A DNA stretch of 39,358 bases. Source: Eubacteriales bacterium (GTDB taxonomy: Bacteria > Bacillota > Clostridia > Lachnospirales > Lachnospiraceae). Shown here piece after piece: positions 21,614 through 28,931 of this stretch; positions within the stretch are counted from its first letter, which is position 1; each line of letters begins with the position of its first letter. The notes below the pieces were generated by a model, which was not told the origin of the DNA, made no database searches, and saw only the letters and a program-made list of their open reading frames with translations. The position numbers and the translations under genes were made by a program. The stretch spans positions 1 through 39,358 of the forward strand of contig JAUNGB010000050.1 of the NCBI GenBank assembly GCA_030524715.1, read 5' to 3'.

Positions 21614-23474
21614 TTTTCTCAGCCTCCTGTTTTCCCGTAAGCACGCAGATGGTGCGCGGTCCGATTTCTATATTTCTGGCGTAGCCTCCTTCATACTCCC
21701 GGAAAAATATTTTCTCCGGGTCTGAAGTATCCGCGATCTTTTTCCATACCATCCCCTCCGGAAGATTGGGAAGGGCGGCCTGCCGTGGTTCCCAATGGAA
21801 ATTATAGGCTACATACAGGAAATCATCCGTGGAGCCGTCCTCCTTTTCGGCATAATTGCCGCAGTACATCACCCCTAAAAGACGGCAGGTGTTTTCCATG
21901 CTCAAATACCAGGCCCTCTCCCCGTGGAAGGAAATATCCGGGAAACCCTTTGCCTTATAATCGACGCTCTTTAATTCCCGGGGCGCATGAAGGATCGGGT
22001 GCGCCTTGCGCATGGCAATAGCCTTCTTCACAAATTCCACAAGCCATTGGTTCTTTTTCATACCTTTCCAGTCGATCCAGCCCACAGGATTATCCTGACA
22101 GTAAGCGTTATTGTTTCCCCCCTGGGAATTGCCCAATTCATCGCCGCCGTAGATCATAGGGACACCCTGGCTTAAAAGAAGCATCAAAAAGGCATTGCGA
22201 AGCTGCCGTTCCCTCATCTGCCGTACTGCCTGCTTCCGGCACGGACCCTCGACGCCGCAGTTCCAGGAATAATTATAACTGCTTCCGTCGTTATTGTCCT
22301 CCCCGTTGGCTTCATTGTGCTTATCATTATAGGACACGGCATCCGACAGCGTAAACCCATCCTGACATGCCATATAATTAATAACGGCAAAGGCGTCGGA
22401 ATTATGCCTGATATGATAAGCCGCTCCCTGTACGGTATCTTCATCACTTTTCAGAAAACGCCGCATGTCCTGCAAAAAGCCGGGGTTATACTCCGCAAGA
22501 TTGCGGCCGCCCTTTCCGGCTCCTTCGGCAAATCCGCCCATCCCGGCGCCCATCAGCTTCGTGTGTGAAAACATCCTGTCCCTGAGAATCAATCCCACAG
22601 GCGCGCCGTCTCCCAGAAGATGGAAGCCGTCCACATGATAATACAGCTTCCAGAACTGCAGGGCCTTGTGCGCGACAAAAGGAACTGTATCTTTTGGGAA
22701 ATACATCTCCATAATACATTCGATCCCGGCCTGATGGAGTGCCTTGACCAGATCCTTAAATTCCCGTTCCGGTTCCTTTGTGGCGCAGTAGGAACGCTTC
22801 GGCGCAAAGTAGTAGCCCTTCTGGTATCCCCAGTAATTGACTCTGTCCTCCTGACGCTTTCTGCTGACCATTCCCACAGCTTTTTCCTCTTTGGCCCTTT
22901 CCTCAAACTCGTAGGCGGGCATCAGCTCCACTGCATTGATTCCAAGGCTCCGCCAGTAGGGGATCATTTTAATGAGACCCCTGAAGGTTCCTTTTTCCCG
23001 GAAGGGTATTTTTGCCTGCTTGGTATAGCCTCTCACATGAAGCTTATAGAGGATCATATCCTCGTAGGGAAGTAAAAGGGGACGGTCCCCCTCCCAGTCA
23101 TAGGGCTTTTGAGTCAGGAAGCCGCAGCGAACCTTATGCTCGTCCTCGGTATCCCACGGCTCTCCGAAAACTTCCCTTCCGCGGATGCTGTATGCGCAGG
23201 GATCCTGGACGATCCTTCCGTCGATCCGAAAGTTGTATTCATATTCCTTCGCAGGAAGCTCAGGAACCAGGACAGAACGCACCTCTCCTGACGCAGGATC
23301 TCCCTCAAGGGCGATCTCCTGTGCCGGTTTCTCTGAATCTTTATGGTAGAGCAGAAGAAAAGCCTCCTGTTCCTCCTGAACCTCCACAGCAAAATTGTAA
23401 CCATTTTCCATCCTATTGGCACCCAGTACCAAAGGATATCCCCGCTTCACGCAGGATATTTCACGGGCAGCCAT
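21570..23474 (-). CDS. GH13 glycogen-debranching/isoamylase-like protein, probably catalytically inactive
   Basis: A 634-residue protein with the GlgX/isoamylase layout. An N-terminal beta-sandwich comes first, then WEGDRPLLLPYEDMILYKLH, VRGYT and a barrel ending in QGVPMIYGGDELGNSQGGNN. The active site looks dismantled. The usual region II (VDGFRFD) reads VDGFHLL at 281-287, so the nucleophile Asp is Leu and its Arg partner is His. Region III (TKLIAEPWD) reads TKLMGAGMG at 305-313, losing the acid/base Glu. Region I's DVVYNH is replaced by IMEMYFPKDT. Region IV keeps Asp but has Gln for His (CQDGFTL). Substrate-loop residues such as SYNDKHNEANGEDNNDG remain. It may bind glycogen or starch without cutting it. 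The start follows AAGGAGG by 7 nt. Confidence 0.88.
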   Translation of the reverse strand: MAAREISCVKRGYPLVLGANRMENGYNFAVEVQEEQEAFLLLYHKDSEKPAQEIALEGDPASGEVRSVLVPELPAKEYEYNFRIDGRIVQDPCAYSIRGREVFGEPWDTEDEHKVRCGFLTQKPYDWEGDRPLLLPYEDMILYKLHVRGYTKQAKIPFREKGTFRGLIKMIPYWRSLGINAVELMPAYEFEERAKEEKAVGMVSRKRQEDRVNYWGYQKGYYFAPKRSYCATKEPEREFKDLVKALHQAGIECIMEMYFPKDTVPFVAHKALQFWKLYYHVDGFHLLGDGAPVGLILRDRMFSHTKLMGAGMGGFAEGAGKGGRNLAEYNPGFLQDMRRFLKSDEDTVQGAAYHIRHNSDAFAVINYMACQDGFTLSDAVSYNDKHNEANGEDNNDGSSYNYSWNCGVEGPCRKQAVRQMRERQLRNAFLMLLLSQGVPMIYGGDELGNSQGGNNNAYCQDNPVGWIDWKGMKKNQWLVEFVKKAIAMRKAHPILHAPRELKSVDYKAKGFPDISFHGERAWYLSMENTCRLLGVMYCGNYAEKEDGSTDDFLYVAYNFHWEPRQAALPNLPEGMVWKKIADTSDPEKIFFREYEGGYARNIEIGPRTICVLTGKQEAEKNDASMAAFQNDHKA

Positions 23475-23508
23475 ATAAAACCCTCCTTTTTCATTCGTTG
23501 TCATTCAT

Positions 23509-24264
23509 TTATGCCTTAAGGTCCAGTTCGATGGGGCAATGGTCCGATCCCATAATATCCGCATGGATCCCGGCGTCCAGAAGCCGTTCCTCCAGGGACG
23601 GGGAAACGATAAAATAATCGATCCTCCACCCTGCATTTTTTTCTCTGGCGCGGAACCGGTAAGACCACCAGGAGTATGCTCCTGTCACATCCGGATAAAA
23701 ATAACGGAAGGTATCGATAAAGCCGCTTTCCAGCACTTTTGTAAAGCAGGCTCTCTCCTCATCTGTAAAGCCCGGATTTCCGCGGTTGGTTTTGGGATTT
23801 TTCAGGTCGATCTCCTGATGAGCCACATTGAAATCCCCGCAGCAGACCACGGGCTTATGTTCCTGAAGCTTTAATAAATACTGCAAAAAGTCCCTCTCCC
23901 ATTCCAGCCTGTAAGAAAGGCGGCGCAGTTCGCTCTGGGCATTGGGCGTATAGACGGTCACAAAATAGAAATCGTCAAATTCAAGGGTAATGACACGGCC
24001 CTCCTTGTCATGCTCTTCCACGCCGATCCCGTATGCCACGGAAACGGGCTCCTGTTTTGTAAAAACAGCAGTGCCGGAGTATCCCTTACGGTTGGCGTAA
24101 TTCCAGTACTGATAATATCCGGGAAGCTCAAGCTCTACCTGTCCCTGCTGGCATTTAGTCTCCTGCAGGCAGAAAATATCCGCGTCCAGTTCCCTGAACC
24201 GTTCTTCAAAGCCCTTGGCAATACAGGCTCTGATCCCATTTACATTCCACGAAATAAGCTTCAT
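23509..24264 (-). CDS. exoA: Exodeoxyribonuclease III (AP endonuclease)
   Basis: Cuts DNA at abasic sites and removes 3'-blocking groups in base-excision repair. The 251-residue protein has all family motifs: [13 protein letters not shown] (Asn7), [10 protein letters not shown] (metal-binding Glu), YTPNAQ (catalytic Tyr), [12 protein letters not shown] (Asp/Asn pair), [15 protein letters not shown] and the C-terminal GSDHCPIEL (catalytic His). AAGGAG lies 6 nt before the ATG. It is first in a unit with the GH13-like and DUF5662 genes (34-nt gap), behind an extended -10 promoter at 24320-24312. The functional link to its neighbours is not evident. Confidence 0.97.
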   Translation of the reverse strand: MKLISWNVNGIRACIAKGFEERFRELDADIFCLQETKCQQGQVELELPGYYQYWNYANRKGYSGTAVFTKQEPVSVAYGIGVEEHDKEGRVITLEFDDFYFVTVYTPNAQSELRRLSYRLEWERDFLQYLLKLQEHKPVVCCGDFNVAHQEIDLKNPKTNRGNPGFTDEERACFTKVLESGFIDTFRYFYPDVTGAYSWWSYRFRAREKNAGWRIDYFIVSPSLEERLLDAGIHADIMGSDHCPIELDLKA

Positions 24265-24311
24265 CTTTTTCTCCTTCTGTCTTCTCTCTTTTCAGTTGGC
24301 ATTCTGCGACT

Positions 24312-24320
24312 ATTATAACA
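24312..24320 (-). promoter_or_regulatory. Extended -10 promoter of exoA
   Basis: TGTTATAAT on the minus strand about 48 nt before the exoA start, the same TGn-TATAAT form seen at glf. No clear -35 is present. Confidence 0.6.
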
Positions 24321-24455
24321 CGTTTTTATAATACAAAAAACAACTTTTTATACATTTCATTTATTCAGCCCCTTTCATGCTGCCGTTCACACCCGCGGCG
24401 TAAACAATAACCTTTTCTTTATATCTTTTCATTTATACCTTTTCATTTATTATTC

Positions 24456-24484
24456 TTGCACCATATAAATGCCGGTGCTATAAT
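24456..24484 (+). promoter_or_regulatory. Predicted promoter of the CPA2 antiporter gene
   Basis: TTGCAC (24456-24461), 17-nt spacer, TATAAT (24479-24484), 46 nt before the start codon. Confidence 0.75.
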
Positions 24485-24530
24485 TATGGCGAATTTGGGA
24501 AAATTCTTTTTTACGAAAGGGGAAAGGAAC

Positions 24531-25697
24531 ATGGAAACTTACGTAATCTTCCGCGACCTGGCGATCATTCTCATTTTCGCCAAGCTCTGCGGACTCATAG
24601 CCGCCAAGCTGAAAGCGCCTCAGGTAGTAGGCGAAATCATCGCCGGGCTGATTATCGGGCCAAGCATTCTCGGACTGGTGCAGCAGACGGAGCTGATCTC
24701 CGGAATGGCGGAAATAGGCGTCGTTCTTTTAATGTTTTTTGCAGGCCTGCAGACCAGCCTGCGCGACCTGATGCGTACCGGCTGGAAAGCTTTGCTGATT
24801 GCCTGCTCAGGTGTGTTTGTACCGCTTCTGGGAGGCTATCTTCTGTACTGCTGTTATTACGGCTTTGCCCCAAGCGGCACCAGCCAGTTTTATTCCGCCC
24901 TGTTTACGGGCGTTATCATGACGGCGACCTCCGTCAGTATTACTGTTGCCTCGCTTCAGGAGCTTGGCTACCTGAAATCAGAAACAGGAACCACCATTAT
25001 GAGCGCTGCGATCATCGACGACGTCATCGGCATTATCGTACTTACCTTTGTGGTGGGCATGAAGGATCCGGATTCCAAACCTTCCAGCGTGATCATCAGC
25101 ACGGTTCTGTTTTTTGCGGCGGCCATTATATTCGGTGTAATCATTTACCGTATTTTTAAATACCTTGATAAACGTTACCCGCATACAAGGCGTATCCCTA
25201 TCCTGGGCTTTGTACTTGCCTTTGCCATGGCCTATGCGGCAGAAAAATATTTCGGGATCGCGGATATTACCGGCGCTTATGTGGCAGGTATTATCCTTTG
25301 CAGCATTGACGATTCCGAGTACATAGCCCGTAAGGTAGATATCAGCTCTTATATGCTGTTTGCCCCGGTGTTTTTTGCAAGCATCGGCCTGAAAACCTCT
25401 ATTGATGATATGACTCCTTCGCTGCTTCTTTTCTGCGTGCTGTTTGTGATCGTAGCCCTGATAACCAAGGTCATCGGATGCGGACTGATGTCCAGAGTTC
25501 TTGGTTTTAATACGAAGGATTCCCTGAAGATCGGCGTGGGGATGATGACTCGTGGTGAGGTTGCCCTGATTGTAGCACAGAAAGGGCTTCAGGTAGGAAT
25601 GATCCAGTCGAAATATTTCTCAGCAGTTATTCTGCTGATCCTGGTTTCTTCTATTATTACGCCGATCTTCCTGAAAATGCTTTACAAAAGCAATTAG
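24531..25697 (+). CDS. CPA2-family cation:proton antiporter
   Basis: A 388-residue membrane protein with about 12-13 hydrophobic helices, a Na+/H+ exchanger-type domain (PF00999). It has the CPA2 hallmark CGLIAAKLKAPQVVGEIIAG near residue 20-40. TATSVSITVASLQELG and SAAIIDDVIGIIVL follow, the Asp-Asp pair being the ion-binding site of electrogenic antiporters. ITGAYVAGIILC and GMMTRGEVALIVAQKGLQVG come later. There is no C-terminal RCK/TrkA domain, so it is the short, unregulated type. AAAGGAAC precedes the ATG; longer in-frame starts lack an RBS and one would lie in the -10. It is monocistronic. Which cation (Na+ or K+) it moves cannot be told. Confidence 0.92.
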   Translation: METYVIFRDLAIILIFAKLCGLIAAKLKAPQVVGEIIAGLIIGPSILGLVQQTELISGMAEIGVVLLMFFAGLQTSLRDLMRTGWKALLIACSGVFVPLLGGYLLYCCYYGFAPSGTSQFYSALFTGVIMTATSVSITVASLQELGYLKSETGTTIMSAAIIDDVIGIIVLTFVVGMKDPDSKPSSVIISTVLFFAAAIIFGVIIYRIFKYLDKRYPHTRRIPILGFVLAFAMAYAAEKYFGIADITGAYVAGIILCSIDDSEYIARKVDISSYMLFAPVFFASIGLKTSIDDMTPSLLLFCVLFVIVALITKVIGCGLMSRVLGFNTKDSLKIGVGMMTRGEVALIVAQKGLQVGMIQSKYFSAVILLILVSSIITPIFLKMLYKSN

Positions 25698-25724
25698 GGG
25701 CTGCGGGATGGCACTGTATTCCTA

Positions 25725-25753
25725 TTGCATCCCCTGCGGATATCTGTTAAAAT
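25725..25753 (+). promoter_or_regulatory. Possible promoter of the DUF1292 gene
   Basis: TTGCAT (25725-25730), 17-nt spacer, TGT-TAAAAT extended -10 (TAAAAT at 25748-25753), about 100 nt before the start. The -35 matches consensus only in TTG, so the call rests mainly on the -10. Confidence 0.4.
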
Positions 25754-25852
25754 CGGAGTACAGTGATAAATTTGAAAGCGGACATTCACCTTCCGCTTTG
25801 CTGCATGCCTATGAACGCAGGTCGCTGAAATAAAAAAAGTGAGGATAATCTT

Positions 25853-26224
25853 ATGAGTGAAGATTTTAATAACGGAATGTGCAGCCCAAGCGACTGTGCT
25901 TCCTGCGGCGGCGGATGCGGCTCCAATATGGATGAGCACCGCACCATCACCCTGACCATGGAGGACGACACTGAAGTGGAATGTGCCATCCTTACCATTT
26001 ATCCGGTTGAAGAAAAGGAATATATCGCCCTTCTTCCTCTGGACGAAAACGGCCAGAATCAGAACGGTGAAGTATTCTTATATGCCTTCTCCCGCACAGC
26101 GGAGGGCGACCCGATGCTTGCTAATATCGAGGATGACCAGGAATACGAGAAAGCGGCTCAGGAATTTGACAGGATTCTTATGAATGCAAGAAGAGCCGAA
26201 GAGCTTGGAGAGCCTCTGGAATAA
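25853..26224 (+). CDS. DUF1292 family protein with N-terminal cysteine cluster
   Basis: A 123-residue acidic cytoplasmic protein. Residues 28-100 are the DUF1292 (YrzB-like) domain: ITLTMEDDTEVECAILTIYP then EKEYIALLPLDENGQ and a C-terminal EDDQEYEKAAQEFDRIL. The first 24 residues are an extension with Cys10, Cys15, Cys18 and Cys22 (C-x4-C-x2-C-x3-C) in a Gly-rich setting, which could bind zinc or an Fe-S cluster. Family function is unknown. GAGGATAA precedes the ATG. It is followed by a strong terminator. It stands alone here, whereas DUF1292 genes commonly sit near ruvX or ureG-like neighbours. Confidence 0.88.
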   Translation: MSEDFNNGMCSPSDCASCGGGCGSNMDEHRTITLTMEDDTEVECAILTIYPVEEKEYIALLPLDENGQNQNGEVFLYAFSRTAEGDPMLANIEDDQEYEKAAQEFDRILMNARRAEELGEPLE

Positions 26225-26248
26225 TTTATAAGATATCAGGATCCAAAG

Positions 26249-26282
26249 GCCATGTCCGGCATGCCGGACATGGCTTTTTTTT
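26249..26282 (+). terminator. Rho-independent terminator of the DUF1292 gene
   Basis: A perfect 26-bp palindrome (GCCATGTCCGG ... CCGGACATGGC) followed by eight T residues, 25 nt after the stop codon. Confidence 0.93.
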
Positions 26283-26391
26283 GCATATCAGGCAAGCAGT
26301 TCATTTTGTTCTGAAGTGTATAACACTGAACCTTTTTAATCCTAATATACAAAAGCGTTCCACTTTGTTCTGATCCGCAAAAATGCAGCCG

Positions 26392-27573
26392 TCATGAAAT
26401 ACTTCCGATCTTCACATCCGGGTCAACATCGGCCGTATAATCAATATTATCATAGTGAAAACCGAACATATGATAAAAATCCTCCCAGTATCCTTCCAGA
26501 TCGCAATATCGGGCCATATTCTCTGTAGTGACCTTTTCCCATGCTTCCTGTACCTGCTTTTGTACCTGTTCTGTCAGTTCATGGTCGTCCATACGGATGA
26601 ATCCATTCCCGTCCGTCACCGGGCCGTTTGCGGTATAAAGCTTTTCTGTATACAGTCTGGTCATCTGCTCGATGCATCCCTCATGGTTTCCCTGCTCCTT
26701 CATGACCTTATAGAGAATACTGAAATACAGCGGCACAACAGGAATCGCGGCGCTTGCCTGTGTCACAAGCCCCTTGTTCACTGAAATGTATGCCCGAAGT
26801 CCCGGATAGTGCCGGTTCAGTTCCGCGGCAGTACGGTGAAGGTGCTGCTTGGCCGCTCCGATCGTCCCCTCATAGTAAATAGGATAGGTGAGCTTCGGAC
26901 CGATATAGGAATAAGCAACTGTAACGGCATTCTCCGCCAGTACTCCCGCAGCGGACAGGGCTTCTATCCAGTCTGCCCAGTCCTCCCCTCCCATAACCTT
27001 CACAGTACCGAGGACTTCCTCTTCTGTTGCGGCCGGTATGGTTTTCTCTGTAATCTCATTGGTTCTCAGGTCCAGGCTTTTTTCTGTGAAGGACTTTTCT
27101 GTAGTTTTAAGGCAGGAGCTCCAGGTTTTTCCTTCCTTATCCGTCCTGCGGGGCGCGGCAAGGCTGTAAACCACCAGATCGACACACCCCAGCTCCTGCT
27201 TGATCACTTCTATTGTCTGCGCCTTGACCTCCTCGGAAAAAGCGTCTCCGTTAATGGTCCTGGCATAGATTCCTTTTTCCCGGGAAAGCTTTTCAAAGGC
27301 AGCCGTATTATACCAGCCTGGTGTGGCAGTCCGCCTTCCGTTAGCCGGGCGTTCAAACATAATGCCCAGGGTGGCCGCCTCACAGTTTACAAGAGCACTG
27401 ATTCTGGACGCAAGACCATAGCCTGTAGAGCATCCGATGATCAGAGCCTTCCTGGTTCCCTCTGTCACACCCTTTTTGGCCGCGTATTCCGCCTGTCTGC
27501 GCACACTCTCCTCACATCCCTTTGGATGGGCTGTGGTACAGATATATTCCCTTACTTTTGGTTCTATTATCAT
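26392..27573 (-). CDS. fabV: Trans-2-enoyl-CoA/enoyl-ACP reductase, FabV type
   Basis: NAD(P)H-dependent reductase of the FabV/TER family that reduces trans-2-enoyl-ACP or enoyl-CoA. The 393-residue protein has the N-terminal MIIEPKVREYICTTAHP, the nucleotide-binding KALIIGCSTGYGLASRIS and FERPANGRRTATPGWYN. The catalytic Y-x8-K motif lies in PIYYEGTIGAAKQHLH, and the C-terminal FYHMFGFHYDNIDY is present. The start at 27573 follows GGGAG by 7 nt; an upstream ATG at 27594 has no RBS. It has a strong promoter (27675-27647) overlapped by a FabT-like palindrome (27647-27629), which suggests fatty-acid-dependent repression. It sits alone, not in a fab cluster. Whether it serves fatty-acid synthesis or crotonyl-CoA reduction cannot be decided from sequence. 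Confidence 0.95.
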   Translation of the reverse strand: MIIEPKVREYICTTAHPKGCEESVRRQAEYAAKKGVTEGTRKALIIGCSTGYGLASRISALVNCEAATLGIMFERPANGRRTATPGWYNTAAFEKLSREKGIYARTINGDAFSEEVKAQTIEVIKQELGCVDLVVYSLAAPRRTDKEGKTWSSCLKTTEKSFTEKSLDLRTNEITEKTIPAATEEEVLGTVKVMGGEDWADWIEALSAAGVLAENAVTVAYSYIGPKLTYPIYYEGTIGAAKQHLHRTAAELNRHYPGLRAYISVNKGLVTQASAAIPVVPLYFSILYKVMKEQGNHEGCIEQMTRLYTEKLYTANGPVTDGNGFIRMDDHELTEQVQKQVQEAWEKVTTENMARYCDLEGYWEDFYHMFGFHYDNIDYTADVDPDVKIGSIS

Positions 27574-27628
27574 TTTTAATCTCCCTGCTTCCAATCTTCC
27601 GGCTGTTCATCAGCCGATTATTTGTATT

Positions 27629-27647
27629 TACTTTGATTCTCAAAGTA
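27629..27647. promoter_or_regulatory. FabT-like operator palindrome at the fabV promoter
   Basis: TACTTTGATTCTCAAAGTA is a perfect 8-bp inverted repeat with a 3-nt centre. It resembles the FabT box reported for lactic acid bacteria (TTTGATTATCAAA core, from memory). It starts at the last base of the -10 and covers the expected transcription start, so a bound repressor would block RNA polymerase. Confidence 0.55.
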
Positions 27648-27675
27648 TTTTACCAGAAAAAATGCGGAGTTTCAA
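27647..27675 (-). promoter_or_regulatory. Predicted promoter of fabV
   Basis: TTGAAA (27675-27670), 17-nt spacer ending TGG, TAAAAT (27652-27647) on the minus strand, 74 nt before the fabV start. Confidence 0.8.
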
Positions 27676-27698
27676 GAGTTTTTCCCAAAGTCTCCGCA

Positions 27699-27740
27699 TA
27701 AGCTTTCTGAATTTCATCTTAAGCTTTCTGAATCTGATCT
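27699..27740. repeat. Two tandem 21-bp repeats
   Basis: TAAGCTTTCTGAATTTCATCT (27699-27719) is repeated at 27720-27740 with two changes, upstream of the fabV promoter. Confidence 0.8.
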
Positions 27741-27746
27741 GTTGTT

Positions 27747-27796
27747 CAAGACTCTCTCGCGAGTCTTGGTGCGGGAGTCATCCCACATCTGATATA
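27747..27796 (+). repeat. Deleted copy of the intergenic repeat (module A joined to the end of module C)
   Basis: The A palindrome (AAGACTC...GAGTCTT, 27748-27767) is followed directly by the last part of module C (GGGAGTCATCCCACATCTG, ending ATATA at 27796). B and most of C are missing. The repeat ends at the base next to the dut stop codon (27797-27799). Confidence 0.8.
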
Positions 27797-28312
27797 TTAT
27801 TTTCCGGTAGTGCTGCCCAGTCCTCCATTACGGATATCCGTAACGTCGTCGTCAACCGTAATGCCGTACTCCACAAAGATTCCCTGCATAAATCCGGTAT
27901 CTGCCTGGAGCTCCACTGTCTTCCCCTCATTAGTATCATTTGTAAGCTTTGCAAAAATATGCCCTTCATTGTCAGAATAAAAATAATCGCTGTCAATGAT
28001 CCCAACGGTATTATTTAACTGAAGACGGTATTTGAAGCCCAATCCGCTTCTGGGATAACATTTAAGCACCCAGTCCTGCTCCATCTCCACACGGACGCCG
28101 GTGGGAATCTTAATAGTTTCCCCGGGCTTTAAGGTAAAATCCGCCGGAGAAAAGAAATCATATCCTGCGCTTCCCGCCGTCGCTCTTCTCGGAAGACGGA
28201 TCCGCTCATAAATATCCCTGATCTCCGCCTCCGGCGTTCCGCCGAAGGTATCCTTCCAGTCTTCAAAAAATCTGTCAGGGCTTACTTTATGGAATTTTCC
28301 GATTCTTCTCAT
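27797..28312 (-). CDS. dut: dUTP diphosphatase
   Basis: Hydrolyses dUTP to dUMP and PPi, keeping uracil out of DNA and feeding dTMP synthesis. The 171-residue trimeric-type enzyme shows the conserved motifs in order: AGSAGYDFFS (motif 1), PRSGLGFKYRLQLNN (2), TVGIIDSDY (3), FMQGIFVEYG (4) and the C-terminal RNGGLGSTTGK (5), which closes over the active site. It is a little longer than the usual 145-150 residues through an N-terminal extension and an insert after motif 3. AGGAGGAACG precedes the ATG. It lies after nrdG, separated by a repeat at 28326-28417. Repeats therefore flank the gene on both sides. Confidence 0.96.
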   Translation of the reverse strand: MRRIGKFHKVSPDRFFEDWKDTFGGTPEAEIRDIYERIRLPRRATAGSAGYDFFSPADFTLKPGETIKIPTGVRVEMEQDWVLKCYPRSGLGFKYRLQLNNTVGIIDSDYFYSDNEGHIFAKLTNDTNEGKTVELQADTGFMQGIFVEYGITVDDDVTDIRNGGLGSTTGK

Positions 28313-28325
28313 CGTTCCTCCTGTT

Positions 28326-28417
28326 CAAGACTCGATCGCGAATCTTAATGCGGGATTCCAGTCAGTTACGCTGGCATACTTCCAAGCCAGTTCCAAACCG
28401 AATCCCGCGCATCCTCG
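28326..28417 (+). repeat. Copy of intergenic repeat modules A and B
   Basis: Degenerate A palindrome (28327-28346) followed by module B (GCGGGATTCC... CCGAATCCCGCGCATCCTCG). B has a ~12-bp insertion relative to the copy at 12343, and module C is absent. It lies between nrdG and dut and accounts for most of that 123-bp gap. Confidence 0.8.
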
Positions 28418-28435
28418 TTATCATACAACCGCAGT

Positions 28436-28927
28436 TTATTCCGTATGGAGCACAACGCGGCCTGCCTGCAGAGTTGCCGGCACATCGATCACACGCTGGT
28501 TGCTGGAGCCCTTCCATTTCAGTAAAAGCTCCTTTTTTTCAACTTCAAACTCTCCGTCCACGCACACATCCAGATAGCGTACGATTTCTTCGCCGCAGAT
28601 TTCCTCCCAGAGCGAGCCTGTGTAAAGCCAGATAGTCTTCTCCGGATATTTCTCCCGGATCTCCTTTGCAAGGGCAGTGACCCCGGCAATATTGGCAGGA
28701 TGCAGCGGATCGCCTCCGGAAAAGGTAATACCGCTGATATAATCCTTATCCAGTTCTGCAAAGATCTCCGCTCTCTCCGCATCCGTAAACGGGAGCCCGC
28801 CCTTCGGATCCCAGGTGACAGGGTTCTGGCATTCTCTGCACCCGTGGCTGCAGCCTGCGGTCCAGAGAACCACCCGGAGCCCGTCCCCATTGAGCATATC
28901 GTCCTTGGTTATATTGTGATATCTCAT
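28436..28927 (-). CDS. nrdG: Anaerobic ribonucleotide reductase activating protein
   Basis: Radical-SAM enzyme that creates the glycyl radical on class III ribonucleotide reductase NrdD, so the cell can make deoxynucleotides without oxygen. The [4Fe-4S] cluster motif CxxxCxxC is CSHGCREC in TAGCSHGCRECQNPVTWDP. The SAM-binding GGE-like motif is FSGGDPLHPAN. The C-terminal VPATLQAGRVVLHTE is typical. The start at 28927 lies 4 nt after the pnp stop, though its RBS is weak; a start at 28951 would overlap pnp. Coupling to pnp translation is likely. Its partner nrdD is not in this window. Confidence 0.93.
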   Translation of the reverse strand: MRYHNITKDDMLNGDGLRVVLWTAGCSHGCRECQNPVTWDPKGGLPFTDAERAEIFAELDKDYISGITFSGGDPLHPANIAGVTALAKEIREKYPEKTIWLYTGSLWEEICGEEIVRYLDVCVDGEFEVEKKELLLKWKGSSNQRVIDVPATLQAGRVVLHTE

Positions 28928-28931
28928 ATTC

